Shown here: one piece after another, positions 1-8,128 of the stretch
Position numbering within the stretch: the first letter of the stretch is position 1
Layout of the letters: each line of letters starts with the position of its first letter
Translations under genes and position numbers: made by a program
NCBI RefSeq assembly: GCF_000966195.1
Contig: NZ_LAHL01000023.1
Location: 1 to 58,878 of the forward strand
DNA length: 58,878 nucleotides
Reading direction: 5' to 3'
From: Domibacillus robiginosus
GTDB lineage: Bacteria; Bacillota; Bacilli; Bacillales; Domibacillaceae
Notes under the pieces: model-generated
The model's input: the letters and a program-made list of their open reading frames with translations, nothing else
Database searches by the model: none
Told to the model about the DNA's origin: nothing

Positions 1-15
1 CCGGCGGGATATTTT

Positions 16-630
16 TTAATTGTTAATATATTTTTCAAATACAGCACCGAAGTCTTTGACACGATATTCATCACTTGATTTTTTCAGCCAGTCAAATGCG
101 TAAGCATTTACTTTCTCAAATTCAGAAGCCAAATCAATCTGGGTTTTGGTAATGTTTTTAATGGAATTCGCAGACATCTCTAAACTTTGCTGTGCATAGC
201 CAAGGTGCATCTCATTCTCCCGCTGCATTTCCGCGATTTTTAATAATGCTTTATACAAATCCTTCAATTCTTCAAGATGCTTTTTATGAACATCAATGGA
301 ATACGTTTCATTGCCTAGTGTAAATTTGATTTCTACATCCAGGTCGACGGTGCCCGCTGTTTCAAGGTACACATTTGAAACACGGTTATTTACATAATTG
401 AAGCGGCGAAGCATGCGCTTCTTACTGACAGCGTTCGCGCCATCTACGTGAACAAGACCAAGATTGGTAAAGCAGTACTCATCTGCTTTTGATTTAATAA
501 GGAAATAAATTTTTTCATTATCTTCATGCATGATGTAATCATCTGCATCCACCTTATCATAATCTGAAGGTTTAATAACTGCTCCCACATCACTTAGCCC
601 TAATACGTCTGCCGCTACTTTTCCAAACAT
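16..630 (-). CDS. YvbH-like bacterial PH-domain protein
   Basis: The 204-residue product looks like a bacterial pleckstrin-homology (bPH) protein of the YvbH type. A compact beta-rich region (about residues 30-115) is followed by a long charged helical tail (about 115-204) like the YvbH oligomerisation region. There is no signal peptide or membrane segment, so it is probably cytoplasmic. An in-frame start exists at 678, but the ATG at 630 has an AAGGAG site 8 nt upstream and begins MFGKVAADVLGL, the usual family start. It reads out of the window's left end with no partner visible. The biochemical role of this family is not established. Confidence 0.7.
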   Translation of the reverse strand: MFGKVAADVLGLSDVGAVIKPSDYDKVDADDYIMHEDNEKIYFLIKSKADEYCFTNLGLVHVDGANAVSKKRMLRRFNYVNNRVSNVYLETAGTVDLDVEIKFTLGNETYSIDVHKKHLEELKDLYKALLKIAEMQRENEMHLGYAQQSLEMSANSIKNITKTQIDLASEFEKVNAYAFDWLKKSSDEYRVKDFGAVFEKYINN

Positions 631-752
631 TATTCCATCTCCTTTTTCCTCAAGTATGACTACATATACGTTTATCATTTGCTAAAAGTTTCAACTTTTA
701 AAAAACATCTTTTCAAAACACATTATTCTTACTCAAGCAGGCGGCCTGTTAT

Positions 753-1102
753 TCAGTGGCGGTGCATTTTAAATTCTAAAAACAATTCATTGTAGCGAGC
801 GAGCATGTCCGGGCCAAGATTTTCATATACTTCTAATCGATTTGTAATGTGCGCCGGTGGATAAAACTGCTCGTCGGACGTCGTTTCCTCCGGTATAAAC
901 TCCAGCGCTTTTTTATTAGGTGTAGAATAGCCAGCATATTCTGTATTCTGCGCAGCTGTTTGAGGATCAAGCACAAAATTGATAAAGCATGTGCCCCGTC
1001 GATATTTTGAGCCGTTTTCGGGATAACCATATTATCAAACCAAAGATTCGATCCTTCCTCTGGTACTACATATTCAAGTAACATTCCTTTCTTTCCCGTC
1101 AC
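753..1102 (-). pseudogene. potD: potD remnant (spermidine/putrescine-binding protein, C-terminal third, frameshifted)
   Basis: Two overlapping minus-strand frames together read like the last ~110 residues of PotD, the polyamine-binding lipoprotein of the potABCD importer. The upper frame gives YVVPEEGSNLWFDNMVIPKT and the lower gives AEYAGYSTPNKKA-type text ending LEFKMHRH, which is typical of Bacillus PotD C-termini. The expected ...AHAFINFVLDPQ... is only restored by changing frame near 981-989, where one base appears to be missing (GCTTTATC in place of GCNTTTATC). The N-terminal two thirds, the lipobox and potABC are absent: the upstream frame hits a stop near 1143. This is a decayed gene and is not expected to be functional. 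Confidence 0.82.
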
Positions 1103-1216
1103 ATTATAATGAATTTGAAGAAAACAAACTATATAATTTGATCAAAGAATCACATACTACTATTTTAAAAATATTTAAGGCAGCTGGAACCGCAGCCGTA
1201 AAAATAGCAATGCGAA

Positions 1217-1263
1217 AAAAATCAAAAAAAGCCGGGACCAGAAGAAAACTGGTACCGGCTTTT
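1217..1263 (-). terminator. Rho-independent terminator of the YceI gene
   Basis: On the minus strand AAAGCCGG...CCAG pairs with CTGG...CCGGCTTT and is followed by a run of seven T. It lies 9 nt past the yceI stop codon. Confidence 0.85.
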
Positions 1264-1271
1264 ATTTATTA

Positions 1272-1802
1272 TTATTCTCCAACAACAAATTCAAAATTCG
1301 CGCTGAATTTTACGTCTTTCCCTACAAGAACGCCGCCTGTTTCAAGCGGAGCATTCCATGTTAAACCGTATGCCTCACGATTTATCTTGCCTTCTGCATC
1401 AAAACCGGCAATGGTACTGCCATCCATTGGACTTTTTGATGTACCATTGAACTCAACTGTAAACGTTTCTGTATTTGTAACACCTTTTAATGTCAGCTGT
1501 CCTGTTACTTCATATTCATCATCGGATACTTTTTGAATAGAATCACTGACAAATGTAATTTTAGGATACTGTTCAGCATCAAAAAAGTCTCCTGAGCGAA
1601 GATGGTTATCCCGATCTTCATTGTTTGTATCAATAGATGCTGTGTCAATCGATACAGTCCATTTCGCTGTTTCTAACTGGTTTACATCGCCGTCAATTTG
1701 TACATCGAAGCTTGTAAATTCCCCTTTTGTTTTTGATACCATCATGTGTTTTACTTGAAAAGCAATTCCGCTGTGTACTTGGTCAAATGTCAATACTGCC
1801 AT
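1272..1802 (-). CDS. yceI: YceI family lipid-binding-type protein
   Basis: The 176-residue protein matches the YceI-like family: N-terminal VLTFDQVHSGIAFQVKHM, central NNEDRDNHLRSGDFF and QYPKITFVS, then GVTN and C-terminal VGKDVKFSANFEFV. Family members form a lipocalin-like beta barrel that binds polyisoprenoid or amide lipids. This copy has no signal peptide, as is common in Bacillus, so it acts in the cytoplasm. AAGGGGG stands about 7 nt before the ATG. It is monocistronic, with its own terminator. The physiological role is unknown in Bacillaceae. Confidence 0.9.
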   Translation of the reverse strand: MAVLTFDQVHSGIAFQVKHMMVSKTKGEFTSFDVQIDGDVNQLETAKWTVSIDTASIDTNNEDRDNHLRSGDFFDAEQYPKITFVSDSIQKVSDDEYEVTGQLTLKGVTNTETFTVEFNGTSKSPMDGSTIAGFDAEGKINREAYGLTWNAPLETGGVLVGKDVKFSANFEFVVGE

Positions 1803-1897
1803 TTTAAATTCCCCCTTGTTTTCTAAAAGTAACTTAATAACTTAAGTATACATTATAATTATTTCGAATTCAAGATAAATATTCATCGATTCCAAAA

Positions 1898-1930
1898 TAA
1901 AAAAAGCCCCGGCATCACACCGAAGCTTTT
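1898..1930 (-). terminator. Rho-independent terminator of the YitT gene
   Basis: Minus-strand AAGCTTCGG and CCGGGGCTT arms with a TGTGATG loop, followed by seven T. Confidence 0.8.
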
Positions 1931-1933
1931 CAA

Positions 1934-2836
1934 TTAGTGAATATCTTTTTTCTTGAAACGGCCGCCTCTTACTTCTGCAATATCTGCCACCGCCAGAAAC
2001 GCTCCTTCATCCAGGTCTTCTACAATTGATTTTAGTTTCGCTTCTTCCAGCCGGGTAATCACACAGAAAATCACTTTTTTATCTTCACCGGTATAAGCAC
2101 CTTCTCCGTTTAAATACGTAACACCGCGGCCAAGACGGGCAATGATCGCTTCTCCAATTTCTTTATACTGATCTGAAATAATCCATGCTGACTTTGACTC
2201 GTCCAGTCCCTGAATAACAACGTCAATTGTTTTAAATGCCACGAAATATGCCAGCACGGAATACATAGCTCGATCCCAGCCGAATACAAAGCCGCCCCAT
2301 AAAAAAATAAAAAGATTAAAAAACATCACAATTTCGCCAACTGAAAATGGCAGTTTTTTGTTGATCAAAATAGCCAGGATCTCCGTCCCATCAAGGGAAC
2401 CTCCATATCGAATCACTATCCCTACCCCTGCTCCGAGCGCAATACCGCCAAAAACAGAAGCTAAAAGAATATCACTTGTGAAAGCTGCTACTGGATGAAG
2501 GAGAGTAGAAAAGATGGCCAAAACGGCAATGCCAAAAACAGTGGAAAGGGCAAAGGTTTTCCCGATTTGTTTGTAGCCGAGGAAAAAGAACGGAATATTC
2601 AGAAAAAATAAAAAAAGACCAATTTTAATACCGGTTAAACTGGATAAAATAATGGAGATTCCTACAATCCCGCCGTCCATAATCGAGTTAGGCACAAGAA
2701 AGATTTCAATGCCGACAGCCATTAAAACAGCGCCGATAAAAAGAAACAATGTCCGCTTCAGCAATCGTCTTGCACTTGCTTTTTGATGCTGTTTTTGATG
2801 ATTTATTTTTTGTGATGCTGCTTGCAGCTGTTCCAC
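1934..2836 (-). CDS. YitT family membrane protein (DUF161 + DUF2179)
   Basis: This 300-residue integral membrane protein has five or six hydrophobic segments (about residues 25-215) containing the family signatures PNSIMDGGIVGISI and RYGGSLDGTEILA. A soluble C-terminal DUF2179 domain follows (about 215-295, ending ADIAEVRGGRFKKKD). Several YitT paralogues occur in each Bacillus genome and their transport substrate is unknown. Translation starts at a GTG preceded by AAAGGGGTGAG. The basic Gln/Lys-rich N-terminus is cytoplasmic by the positive-inside rule. It is monocistronic. Confidence 0.9.
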   Translation of the reverse strand: MEQLQAASQKINHQKQHQKASARRLLKRTLFLFIGAVLMAVGIEIFLVPNSIMDGGIVGISIILSSLTGIKIGLFLFFLNIPFFFLGYKQIGKTFALSTVFGIAVLAIFSTLLHPVAAFTSDILLASVFGGIALGAGVGIVIRYGGSLDGTEILAILINKKLPFSVGEIVMFFNLFIFLWGGFVFGWDRAMYSVLAYFVAFKTIDVVIQGLDESKSAWIISDQYKEIGEAIIARLGRGVTYLNGEGAYTGEDKKVIFCVITRLEEAKLKSIVEDLDEGAFLAVADIAEVRGGRFKKKDIH

Positions 2837-2888
2837 CCGCTCACCCCTTTATCCCATCTCTTTTTTCATTATAGCAAGTTCTGAAAAA

Positions 2889-2924
2889 CAAAAAAAGCGC
2901 CCTTTAAAAAGAGGCGCTTTTCTT
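2889..2924 (-). terminator. Rho-independent terminator of the peptide transporter
   Basis: AAAAGCGCC and GGGCGCTTTTTTT arms on the minus strand, just after the transporter stop codon. Confidence 0.85.
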
Positions 2925-2926
2925 AG

Positions 2927-4408
2927 TTAGTTTACACCGCGCATTGCACGTCGAATCATTGGTGATACAAACAGCAGCACAAGGCCCAGAAGAACCGAAA
3001 CGCTGCCGACTACACCGAAATAAACAAGCTCTGTATCTGCGCTATACAACCGAACAAGCTGCGCATTGATTGCCTGGGCAGATGCATTTGTTAAAAACCA
3101 AAGACTCATCGTCTGTGCACTAAAAGCCGCAGGTGCAAGCTTTGTTGTAACCGATAAGCCGACCGGTGACAGGCAAAGCTCGCCGAGAACAACAAGGAAA
3201 AAGCTGAGAACAAGCCACATTGGGCTCACGAGCGTGTCAGAACCGCCCAATGCCGGAATAATCATCACTAAAAAAGACAGCCCGGCAAAAAATAAGCCCA
3301 ATGAAAACTTAACAGGCGTAGAAGGCTGGCGGCTGCCAAGCTTTACCCACAGCCAGGCAAATACCGGTGCAAGCGCCACAACAAACAGCGGGTTCAATGA
3401 TTGAAACCAGGAAGATTGCAGTTCCATGCCCATAAAAGCAAGCTCAGTCCGTTTATCTGCATATTGGGCTAAAATGATCGCACCCTGCTCTTGGATCGCC
3501 CAGAACATAACGGCTGCTACAAACAATGGAATGTACGCAAGCAGGCGTGACTTTTCTTGTTCAGATGTTTTGGCACTGCGGTACATAACAAAAAAGTAAG
3601 CCGCCGGAATTAAAATGCCCAGTACACTGATTGTCATTGTGAAAACTGCAAGTGTTAGAAAACCTGTAATCAGTCCAGCCGCGACCAGCAGGGCAATAAC
3701 AGCAGCTCCAATTGCTAATTGAGTAAAAACTCGTTTTTTTTCTGCCGGAGCCAACGGGTTTGGTACATATGAACCGGCTAAACCAAGGTTGTTTTTCTGT
3801 GTCTTCATATAAACAACAAGGCCTAGAAGCATACCAAATGCCGCAATACTAAAGCCTAGATGAAAATTGTATTCCTGGCCGATCGTTCCGACAATAAGCG
3901 GGGCAATAAGTGCTCCCATATTAATTCCCATGTAAAAAATGCTGAAGCCTGAATCACGGCGTGCATCTGTTTCTGCGTACAGGTCACCGACAATACTTGA
4001 AACATTTGGTTTTAAAAGACCCGTACCGATCACGATAAACGCCATGGATGCAAACAAGCCGGATGCGCCAAACGGTAGTGCCAGCACAATGTGTCCAATC
4101 ATAATAAGTACGCCGCCGTAAAAAACGGTTTTGGCGGTTCCGATTAACCGGTCCGCAATCCAGCCTCCGATAATCCCGGACATATAAACAAGAGAGCCAT
4201 AAATGGCCATAATAGAAGCAGCGGTTGTTTCACTTAAGCCAAGGCCGCCTTTTGACACTTCATAGTACATATAGTAAAGAAGGATCGCCCGCATACCGTA
4301 ATATGAAAAACGCTCCCAAAATTCTGTGAAAAACAGCGTAAAAAGCCCCTTTGGATGACCAAAAAAGCCTCGCTGCGGCACACTGTCAACAATTGCTTTT
4401 TTATCCAT
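2927..4408 (-). CDS. POT/PTR family proton-coupled di-/tripeptide transporter
   Basis: The 493-residue MFS-fold transporter carries the POT signature near its N-terminus (FFTEFWERFSYYGMRAILLYY, E-x-x-E-R-F-x-Y-Y-G). It also has the GGWIADRLIG loop, GTGLLKPNVSSIVGDLY (PTR2 signature) and about 14 hydrophobic helices. It resembles YclF/DtpT-type bacterial oligopeptide:H+ symporters and should import di- and tripeptides. The ATG at 4408 follows GGAAGGATATGG. A CodY-like sequence sits about 40 bp upstream, which would fit nutrient control of peptide uptake. It is transcribed alone. Confidence 0.93.
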   Translation of the reverse strand: MDKKAIVDSVPQRGFFGHPKGLFTLFFTEFWERFSYYGMRAILLYYMYYEVSKGGLGLSETTAASIMAIYGSLVYMSGIIGGWIADRLIGTAKTVFYGGVLIMIGHIVLALPFGASGLFASMAFIVIGTGLLKPNVSSIVGDLYAETDARRDSGFSIFYMGINMGALIAPLIVGTIGQEYNFHLGFSIAAFGMLLGLVVYMKTQKNNLGLAGSYVPNPLAPAEKKRVFTQLAIGAAVIALLVAAGLITGFLTLAVFTMTISVLGILIPAAYFFVMYRSAKTSEQEKSRLLAYIPLFVAAVMFWAIQEQGAIILAQYADKRTELAFMGMELQSSWFQSLNPLFVVALAPVFAWLWVKLGSRQPSTPVKFSLGLFFAGLSFLVMIIPALGGSDTLVSPMWLVLSFFLVVLGELCLSPVGLSVTTKLAPAAFSAQTMSLWFLTNASAQAINAQLVRLYSADTELVYFGVVGSVSVLLGLVLLFVSPMIRRAMRGVN

Positions 4409-4444
4409 GTTTCCATATCCTTCCGTTAATAATTATCCTATCAA

Positions 4445-4459
4445 AATTTTCAGAATGAT
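4445..4459. promoter_or_regulatory. possible CodY box upstream of the peptide transporter
   Basis: AATTTTCAGAATGAT matches the CodY consensus AATTTTCWGAAAATT at 12 of 15 positions, about 40 bp before the transporter start. Peptide transporters are known CodY targets in Firmicutes. The match is only suggestive in AT-rich DNA. Confidence 0.35.
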
Positions 4460-4523
4460 TACACCTTTTAAATAGCAGGTGTTCAACAGGATATCAGATT
4501 TCTATTTATTATTCAAGGAAAAT

Positions 4524-4556
4524 AAAAAAGTCAATCTTTTCAGAATTGACTTCCTT
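4524..4556 (-). terminator. Rho-independent terminator of natR-natK
   Basis: Minus-strand AAGTCAAT/ATTGACTT stem with a TCTGAAAAG loop and a TTTTTT tail, 11 bp after natK. Confidence 0.8.
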
Positions 4557-4567
4557 TTTACATTTAT

Positions 4568-5305
4568 TTATTTAGTTACAATGGAAGGGATTTTAATTTT
4601 CACTGTAAAGCTCTCGTCTTTATGTATAAAATCAAGATAACCGTGAGCTGCCTGAACAGATTCCTTAATGATTTTGGTTCCGAGACCGGCATGCCCCTCT
4701 CCCTTTGTAGAAAGACCGGGCTTTATAAATAAGCGATCAACTATCTCATTGGGCAGTGGCAGTGACTCATTTTTGCAGGAAAGTAAAAATAAGCCGCTTC
4801 GTTTCGAAAGCTGAAGAACAACTGTGCCACAGCGGCCCTTTTCTTTTTGCCACTCCTTGCTTGCCTCGATGCTGTTAGAGATTAAATTACCCGTCAGCTC
4901 GACAATACTCTGATCAGACAGCGGCAGAGACGAAAGCGGAACATCCAAATCGTAGATCAGATCGACCCCTGCCTCTTTAGCACGCCTATACATGTCATGC
5001 AGAATACCCGCAACTGCGCCGGATTCTCCTTTAATGGACAAGTTCGTTTCCTCATAGCTGCCAATCAGGCCGTCCATATACGTTTTTGCTTCCAAATACT
5101 GTCCTTTTTCAAACATATACTGAAGCGCTGAAATATGCTTTAAAAAATCGTGCCTTTCACTTCGTACTAACAAAAAGGTTTTGTTCATTTTTTCCCGCTC
5201 CTGCTCAAGCCGGCTGATCTGGCGCTGACAGTCTCCCAGCCGCCTGTACCAGTAAAAACCGGCAGCTGCTGCACATACGAATAATAATAAAAACAAAACC
5301 CCCAC
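4568..5305 (-). CDS. natK: NatK-like sensor histidine kinase (GHKL, AgrC/SpoOB-type dimerisation)
   Basis: This 245-residue kinase has one N-terminal membrane helix (about 2-20), a coiled linker, the phospho-acceptor motif RSERHDFLKHISAL (His near residue 53), and a C-terminal HATPase with LTGNLISNSIEAS (N box) and KGEGHAGLGTKII (G box). The RHDFxxH pattern is that of kinases paired with LytTR regulators. It starts at GTG (GGAGG 8 nt upstream), 16 bp after natR. The single helix and absent extracellular domain suggest it senses a membrane or cytoplasmic cue. The name rests on the arrangement next to natR and natAB, as in B. subtilis. Confidence 0.85.
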   Translation of the reverse strand: MGVLFLLLFVCAAAAGFYWYRRLGDCQRQISRLEQEREKMNKTFLLVRSERHDFLKHISALQYMFEKGQYLEAKTYMDGLIGSYEETNLSIKGESGAVAGILHDMYRRAKEAGVDLIYDLDVPLSSLPLSDQSIVELTGNLISNSIEASKEWQKEKGRCGTVVLQLSKRSGLFLLSCKNESLPLPNEIVDRLFIKPGLSTKGEGHAGLGTKIIKESVQAAHGYLDFIHKDESFTVKIKIPSIVTK

Positions 5306-5321
5306 GTTCTATACCTCCGTA

Positions 5322-6020
5322 TTAAAAATAATTCCGCTGCAGAAACTCTACCTTTTCTTTTGTAATCATCGCTTTTTCATCCAGTCCGTCAAAAGTGACC
5401 GTATAGGAATTTTTTGCATACAAAGAAAAGTTTTTCACATAATGAATATTGATAATAAACGAACGATGCGACCGCAGAAAATCCCGTTCCCGCAGCTCGC
5501 CCTCCAGCTCATTTAATGTCATGTATGTTTTGATCGGTCCGGACTTTGTATAAATCGTCGTTGAGCGCCCTGAGCGTTCAATCAGTACAATATCTTTTTT
5601 TTGAACAATATGAATATCATTTTTTTGCTTTAAATAAAGCCGGCCCGTCATCTCAGCTGACTTTGATTTTTCTACCAGCCGCTCGATCGACTGGGTGAGC
5701 CTTTCTTTTGTGTACGGCTTCATAATATAATCATGCACATTCAGCTCAAACGCATGAACAGCGTAGCCGCTTGTGCCTGTTACAAAGATAACAGCAATAT
5801 TCAGCGCATGTGAATGAATAATATCAGCAAGCTCATAGCCGGATAAATTAGGCATTTCAATATCAGCAATCAGCACGTCAATTGTTTCTTTTTTGATATG
5901 GTCATAGGCTTCCTCTGCGGACTGCGTGGCAAATACCACTTCCACATCTGCAACAGTAGATACAATTGCCTTTAGCTTGTCCAAATCGATGGTACGGTCA
6001 TCTACTAGTCCAACTCTCAT
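5322..6020 (-). CDS. natR: NatR-like LytTR response regulator
   Basis: The 232-residue regulator has a receiver domain at about 1-120 (VGLVDD acidic pair, phospho-Asp in DVLIADIEMPNLSG, conserved Lys in IMKPYTKERL). A LytTR DNA-binding domain follows at about 130-232 (LKQKNDIHIVQKKDIVLIE, LRSHRSFIINIHYVK). LytTR regulators bind pairs of 9 bp direct repeats with a 12-13 bp gap, and exactly such a pair lies between this gene and natA. The ATG at 6020 follows GGGGAG. It is the first gene of natR-natK and divergent from natAB, which it is inferred to activate. Confidence 0.9.
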   Translation of the reverse strand: MRVGLVDDRTIDLDKLKAIVSTVADVEVVFATQSAEEAYDHIKKETIDVLIADIEMPNLSGYELADIIHSHALNIAVIFVTGTSGYAVHAFELNVHDYIMKPYTKERLTQSIERLVEKSKSAEMTGRLYLKQKNDIHIVQKKDIVLIERSGRSTTIYTKSGPIKTYMTLNELEGELRERDFLRSHRSFIINIHYVKNFSLYAKNSYTVTFDGLDEKAMITKEKVEFLQRNYF

Positions 6021-6082
6021 AACGCTCCCCCACTATGTTATGTTGTTTTTATTTTATCATTTTTTGGCAGGGAATAGATCTT

Positions 6083-6147
6083 TTCGCGACAGGAAACGGA
6101 CGATTCGCGACAAAAAGGAAGATTCCTATCCGCACTTTTAATATGAT
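6083..6147 (+). promoter_or_regulatory. LytTR (NatR) direct-repeat operator and natA promoter
   Basis: TTCGCGACA occurs at 6083-6091 and again at 6104-6112. This gives a 21 bp period (two helical turns) with a 12 bp gap, the geometry of LytTR sites. A TATGAT -10 box is at 6142-6147 with no recognisable -35, as expected for an activator-dependent promoter. The second repeat ends just upstream of the -35 position. That NatR binds here is inferred from geometry and gene context. Confidence 0.65.
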
Positions 6148-6184
6148 AAGGACAAGAAATCAAACAGAGCGGGAGGAAAATAAT

Positions 6185-6937
6185 GTGATCCATATTCAAG
6201 AAGTAACGAAAAAGTTTCAGGACAAGAAAAAGTCCGTGACAGCCCTTAAACACGTATCCTTTACGGTAAAGGAAGGCCAGGTTGTCGGGCTTCTTGGTGA
6301 AAATGGCGCAGGAAAAACAACGCTGCTCCGCTCGATTGCGACACTTTTAACACCGACAGACGGCTCGATTGAAGTGGCCGGGTTTGATACGGTCCGCAAG
6401 CCAGACGAAATTAAAAAGCGGATCGGTGTCCTGTTCGGCGGCGAAACCGGACTGTATGACCGTCTTACAGCACGGGAGAATTTAATGTATTTTGCTTCTT
6501 TATACGGGTTAAGCAAGCATGAAACAAAGGTACGGATTGACGACCTTGCCCTAAAATTCGGCATGCGGGATTATCTTGACCGGAAAGTCAGCGGATTTTC
6601 CAAAGGAATGCGTCAAAAAGTCGCTATTGCCCGGACCTTAATTCACAACCCTGAGATTATTTTATTTGATGAACCGACAACGGGGCTCGATATTACTTCA
6701 TCAAATGTTTTCCGCCAGCTTGTACATCAGCTTAAGCGCGAAGGGAAAACAATTTTGTTTTCAAGCCATATCATGGAGGAAGTCGCCATGTTATGTGATT
6801 CTGTCGCAATGATTCATAAAGGCGAGCTTGTCTGCCACGAGGATTTAGAAATGCTATACACACTTGAGGGCAGTCGGGATTTAAACTACATTTTCATGTC
6901 CAAACTTGTACGAGGAGGATCTTCTTATGCTTCTTAA
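6185..6937 (+). CDS. natA: NatA, ABC transporter ATPase (sodium-exporter type)
   Basis: This 250-residue ATPase has Walker A GENGAGKTT, a Q-loop region, signature SGFSKGMRQK, Walker B IILFDEPTTGLD and the switch His in FSSHIMEE. It energises NatB. In B. subtilis NatAB exports Na+ in an ATP-dependent, proton-independent way and is induced by protonophores and ethanol. The reading frame is open from 6035, but the proper start is GTG at 6185 with GGGAGGA 7 nt upstream; the overlapping ATG at 6183 runs straight into TGA. The 3' end overlaps natB by 11 bp. Confidence 0.9.
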   Translation: MIHIQEVTKKFQDKKKSVTALKHVSFTVKEGQVVGLLGENGAGKTTLLRSIATLLTPTDGSIEVAGFDTVRKPDEIKKRIGVLFGGETGLYDRLTARENLMYFASLYGLSKHETKVRIDDLALKFGMRDYLDRKVSGFSKGMRQKVAIARTLIHNPEIILFDEPTTGLDITSSNVFRQLVHQLKREGKTILFSSHIMEEVAMLCDSVAMIHKGELVCHEDLEMLYTLEGSRDLNYIFMSKLVRGGSSYAS

Positions 6938-8084
6938 CATTTATTTAAAAGAATTAAAGGACTGCTTCCGCGACCGCCGGACACTTCTTTTAACAGTTTT
7001 CCTTCCAATTGTGATGATGACCGGACTAACGTTGTTTTACGACAGCATGCTTTCAAATGACGATGATAATACTTATACTTTAGCTGTTGAACAAGCTTTT
7101 AAGCCGGAAGCGGAGCAGCTATTCGCTCAAACACCTAACATCGAGGTCCGTACAGCAGCAAATCCTGAGCAGGCAGTAGCAGATGGGGATGCCCAGGCCG
7201 CACTTGTGACCGGCGAATCATTTGCGGAAAACATTGAAAATGGTATACCTGCTTCTATCTCCATTATCGGTAACTCATTTAGTGAAAATTCAGCTTATGT
7301 GATGAGTGCAGCCAACGCAGCCCTGTCTGCCTTTGAGAACACAATCGTTGCAGAGCGGCTACAGGCAGAAGGCATTGATCAATCCCTTATACAGCCTTTT
7401 ACGGTTGAGCAAAAAGAGATTTCCTCTGAAGGCGGCGCCATGATGATGCTATCGCTGCTCATTCCGCTTATTTTAGCACTGGCTATTGGTGTTGGTGCTG
7501 GACCGGCGGCTGCTGATTTGTTTGCCGGAGAAAAAGAGCGTAAAACAATGGAAGCACTTTTAATGACGCCAGTAAATCGGACGACTATGCTTATGGCAAA
7601 GTGGCTTGTCATCTCCACAGTTGGGATTGTAATCGGTTTGGTAACACTGTTAGTTGTTTGTCTTGAAGTAGCCTTTTTAACAGAAAACTTGCGGGAAGCA
7701 ATACAATTTGGCGATCAATTCCCTTTGATCATCGGTTTTGCTCTTCTTGTAACCGTTGTGTACTCAATGTTTAACGGTGCTCTTTTAATGCTGACAAGCA
7801 TCGTCGGTAAAACAATTAAAGAATCTCAAAGCTACAGTGCACCTGTTATGATGCTGTCTGTTTTTCCAGCAATGTTTATTACGAACCTTGGAGTCAACGA
7901 ATTGACTGTAAAACATTTTGCCATTCCCATTTTAAACTTGTTTAGCATTTTAAAGGAATTGCTGGCAGGTGTCATTAATTACGAGCATCTAGCGCTGATG
8001 GTAGGCACGAACCTTCTTATAATTGTTTTATTCATTACGTTGGGCCGTCTGCTGTTCTTAAAAGATAAATGGGTCATGAATTAA
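6927..8084 (+). CDS. natB: NatB, ABC-2 type permease
   Basis: The 385-residue ABC-2 permease has one N-terminal helix (about 20-38), a large extracytoplasmic loop (about 40-175, beginning SNDDDNTYTLAVEQAF) and about five further helices from 180 onwards. AAADLFAGEKERKTMEALLMTP is the family's cytoplasmic coupling helix region. It forms the membrane channel for NatA. The ATG at 6927 (CGAGGAGG upstream) is inside natA, so the two are translationally coupled. An earlier in-frame start at 6906 lacks a ribosome site. Confidence 0.9.
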   Translation: MLLNIYLKELKDCFRDRRTLLLTVFLPIVMMTGLTLFYDSMLSNDDDNTYTLAVEQAFKPEAEQLFAQTPNIEVRTAANPEQAVADGDAQAALVTGESFAENIENGIPASISIIGNSFSENSAYVMSAANAALSAFENTIVAERLQAEGIDQSLIQPFTVEQKEISSEGGAMMMLSLLIPLILALAIGVGAGPAAADLFAGEKERKTMEALLMTPVNRTTMLMAKWLVISTVGIVIGLVTLLVVCLEVAFLTENLREAIQFGDQFPLIIGFALLVTVVYSMFNGALLMLTSIVGKTIKESQSYSAPVMMLSVFPAMFITNLGVNELTVKHFAIPILNLFSILKELLAGVINYEHLALMVGTNLLIIVLFITLGRLLFLKDKWVMN

Positions 8085-8085
8085 G

Positions 8086-8123
8086 AAAAAAGCTGTCTCT
8101 TCGGGATGAAGAGACAGCTTTTT
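8086..8123. terminator. bidirectional terminator between natB and ppaC
   Basis: A perfect 13 bp stem AAGCTGTCTCTTC/GAAGAGACAGCTT with A-runs and T-runs on both sides serves the convergent natB and ppaC. Confidence 0.93.
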
Positions 8124-8128
8124 CACGA

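Noticed and set aside
1138-1536. Plus-strand ORF opposite yceI
   Set aside because: Antisense shadow of a clear YceI coding region with ribosome site and terminator.
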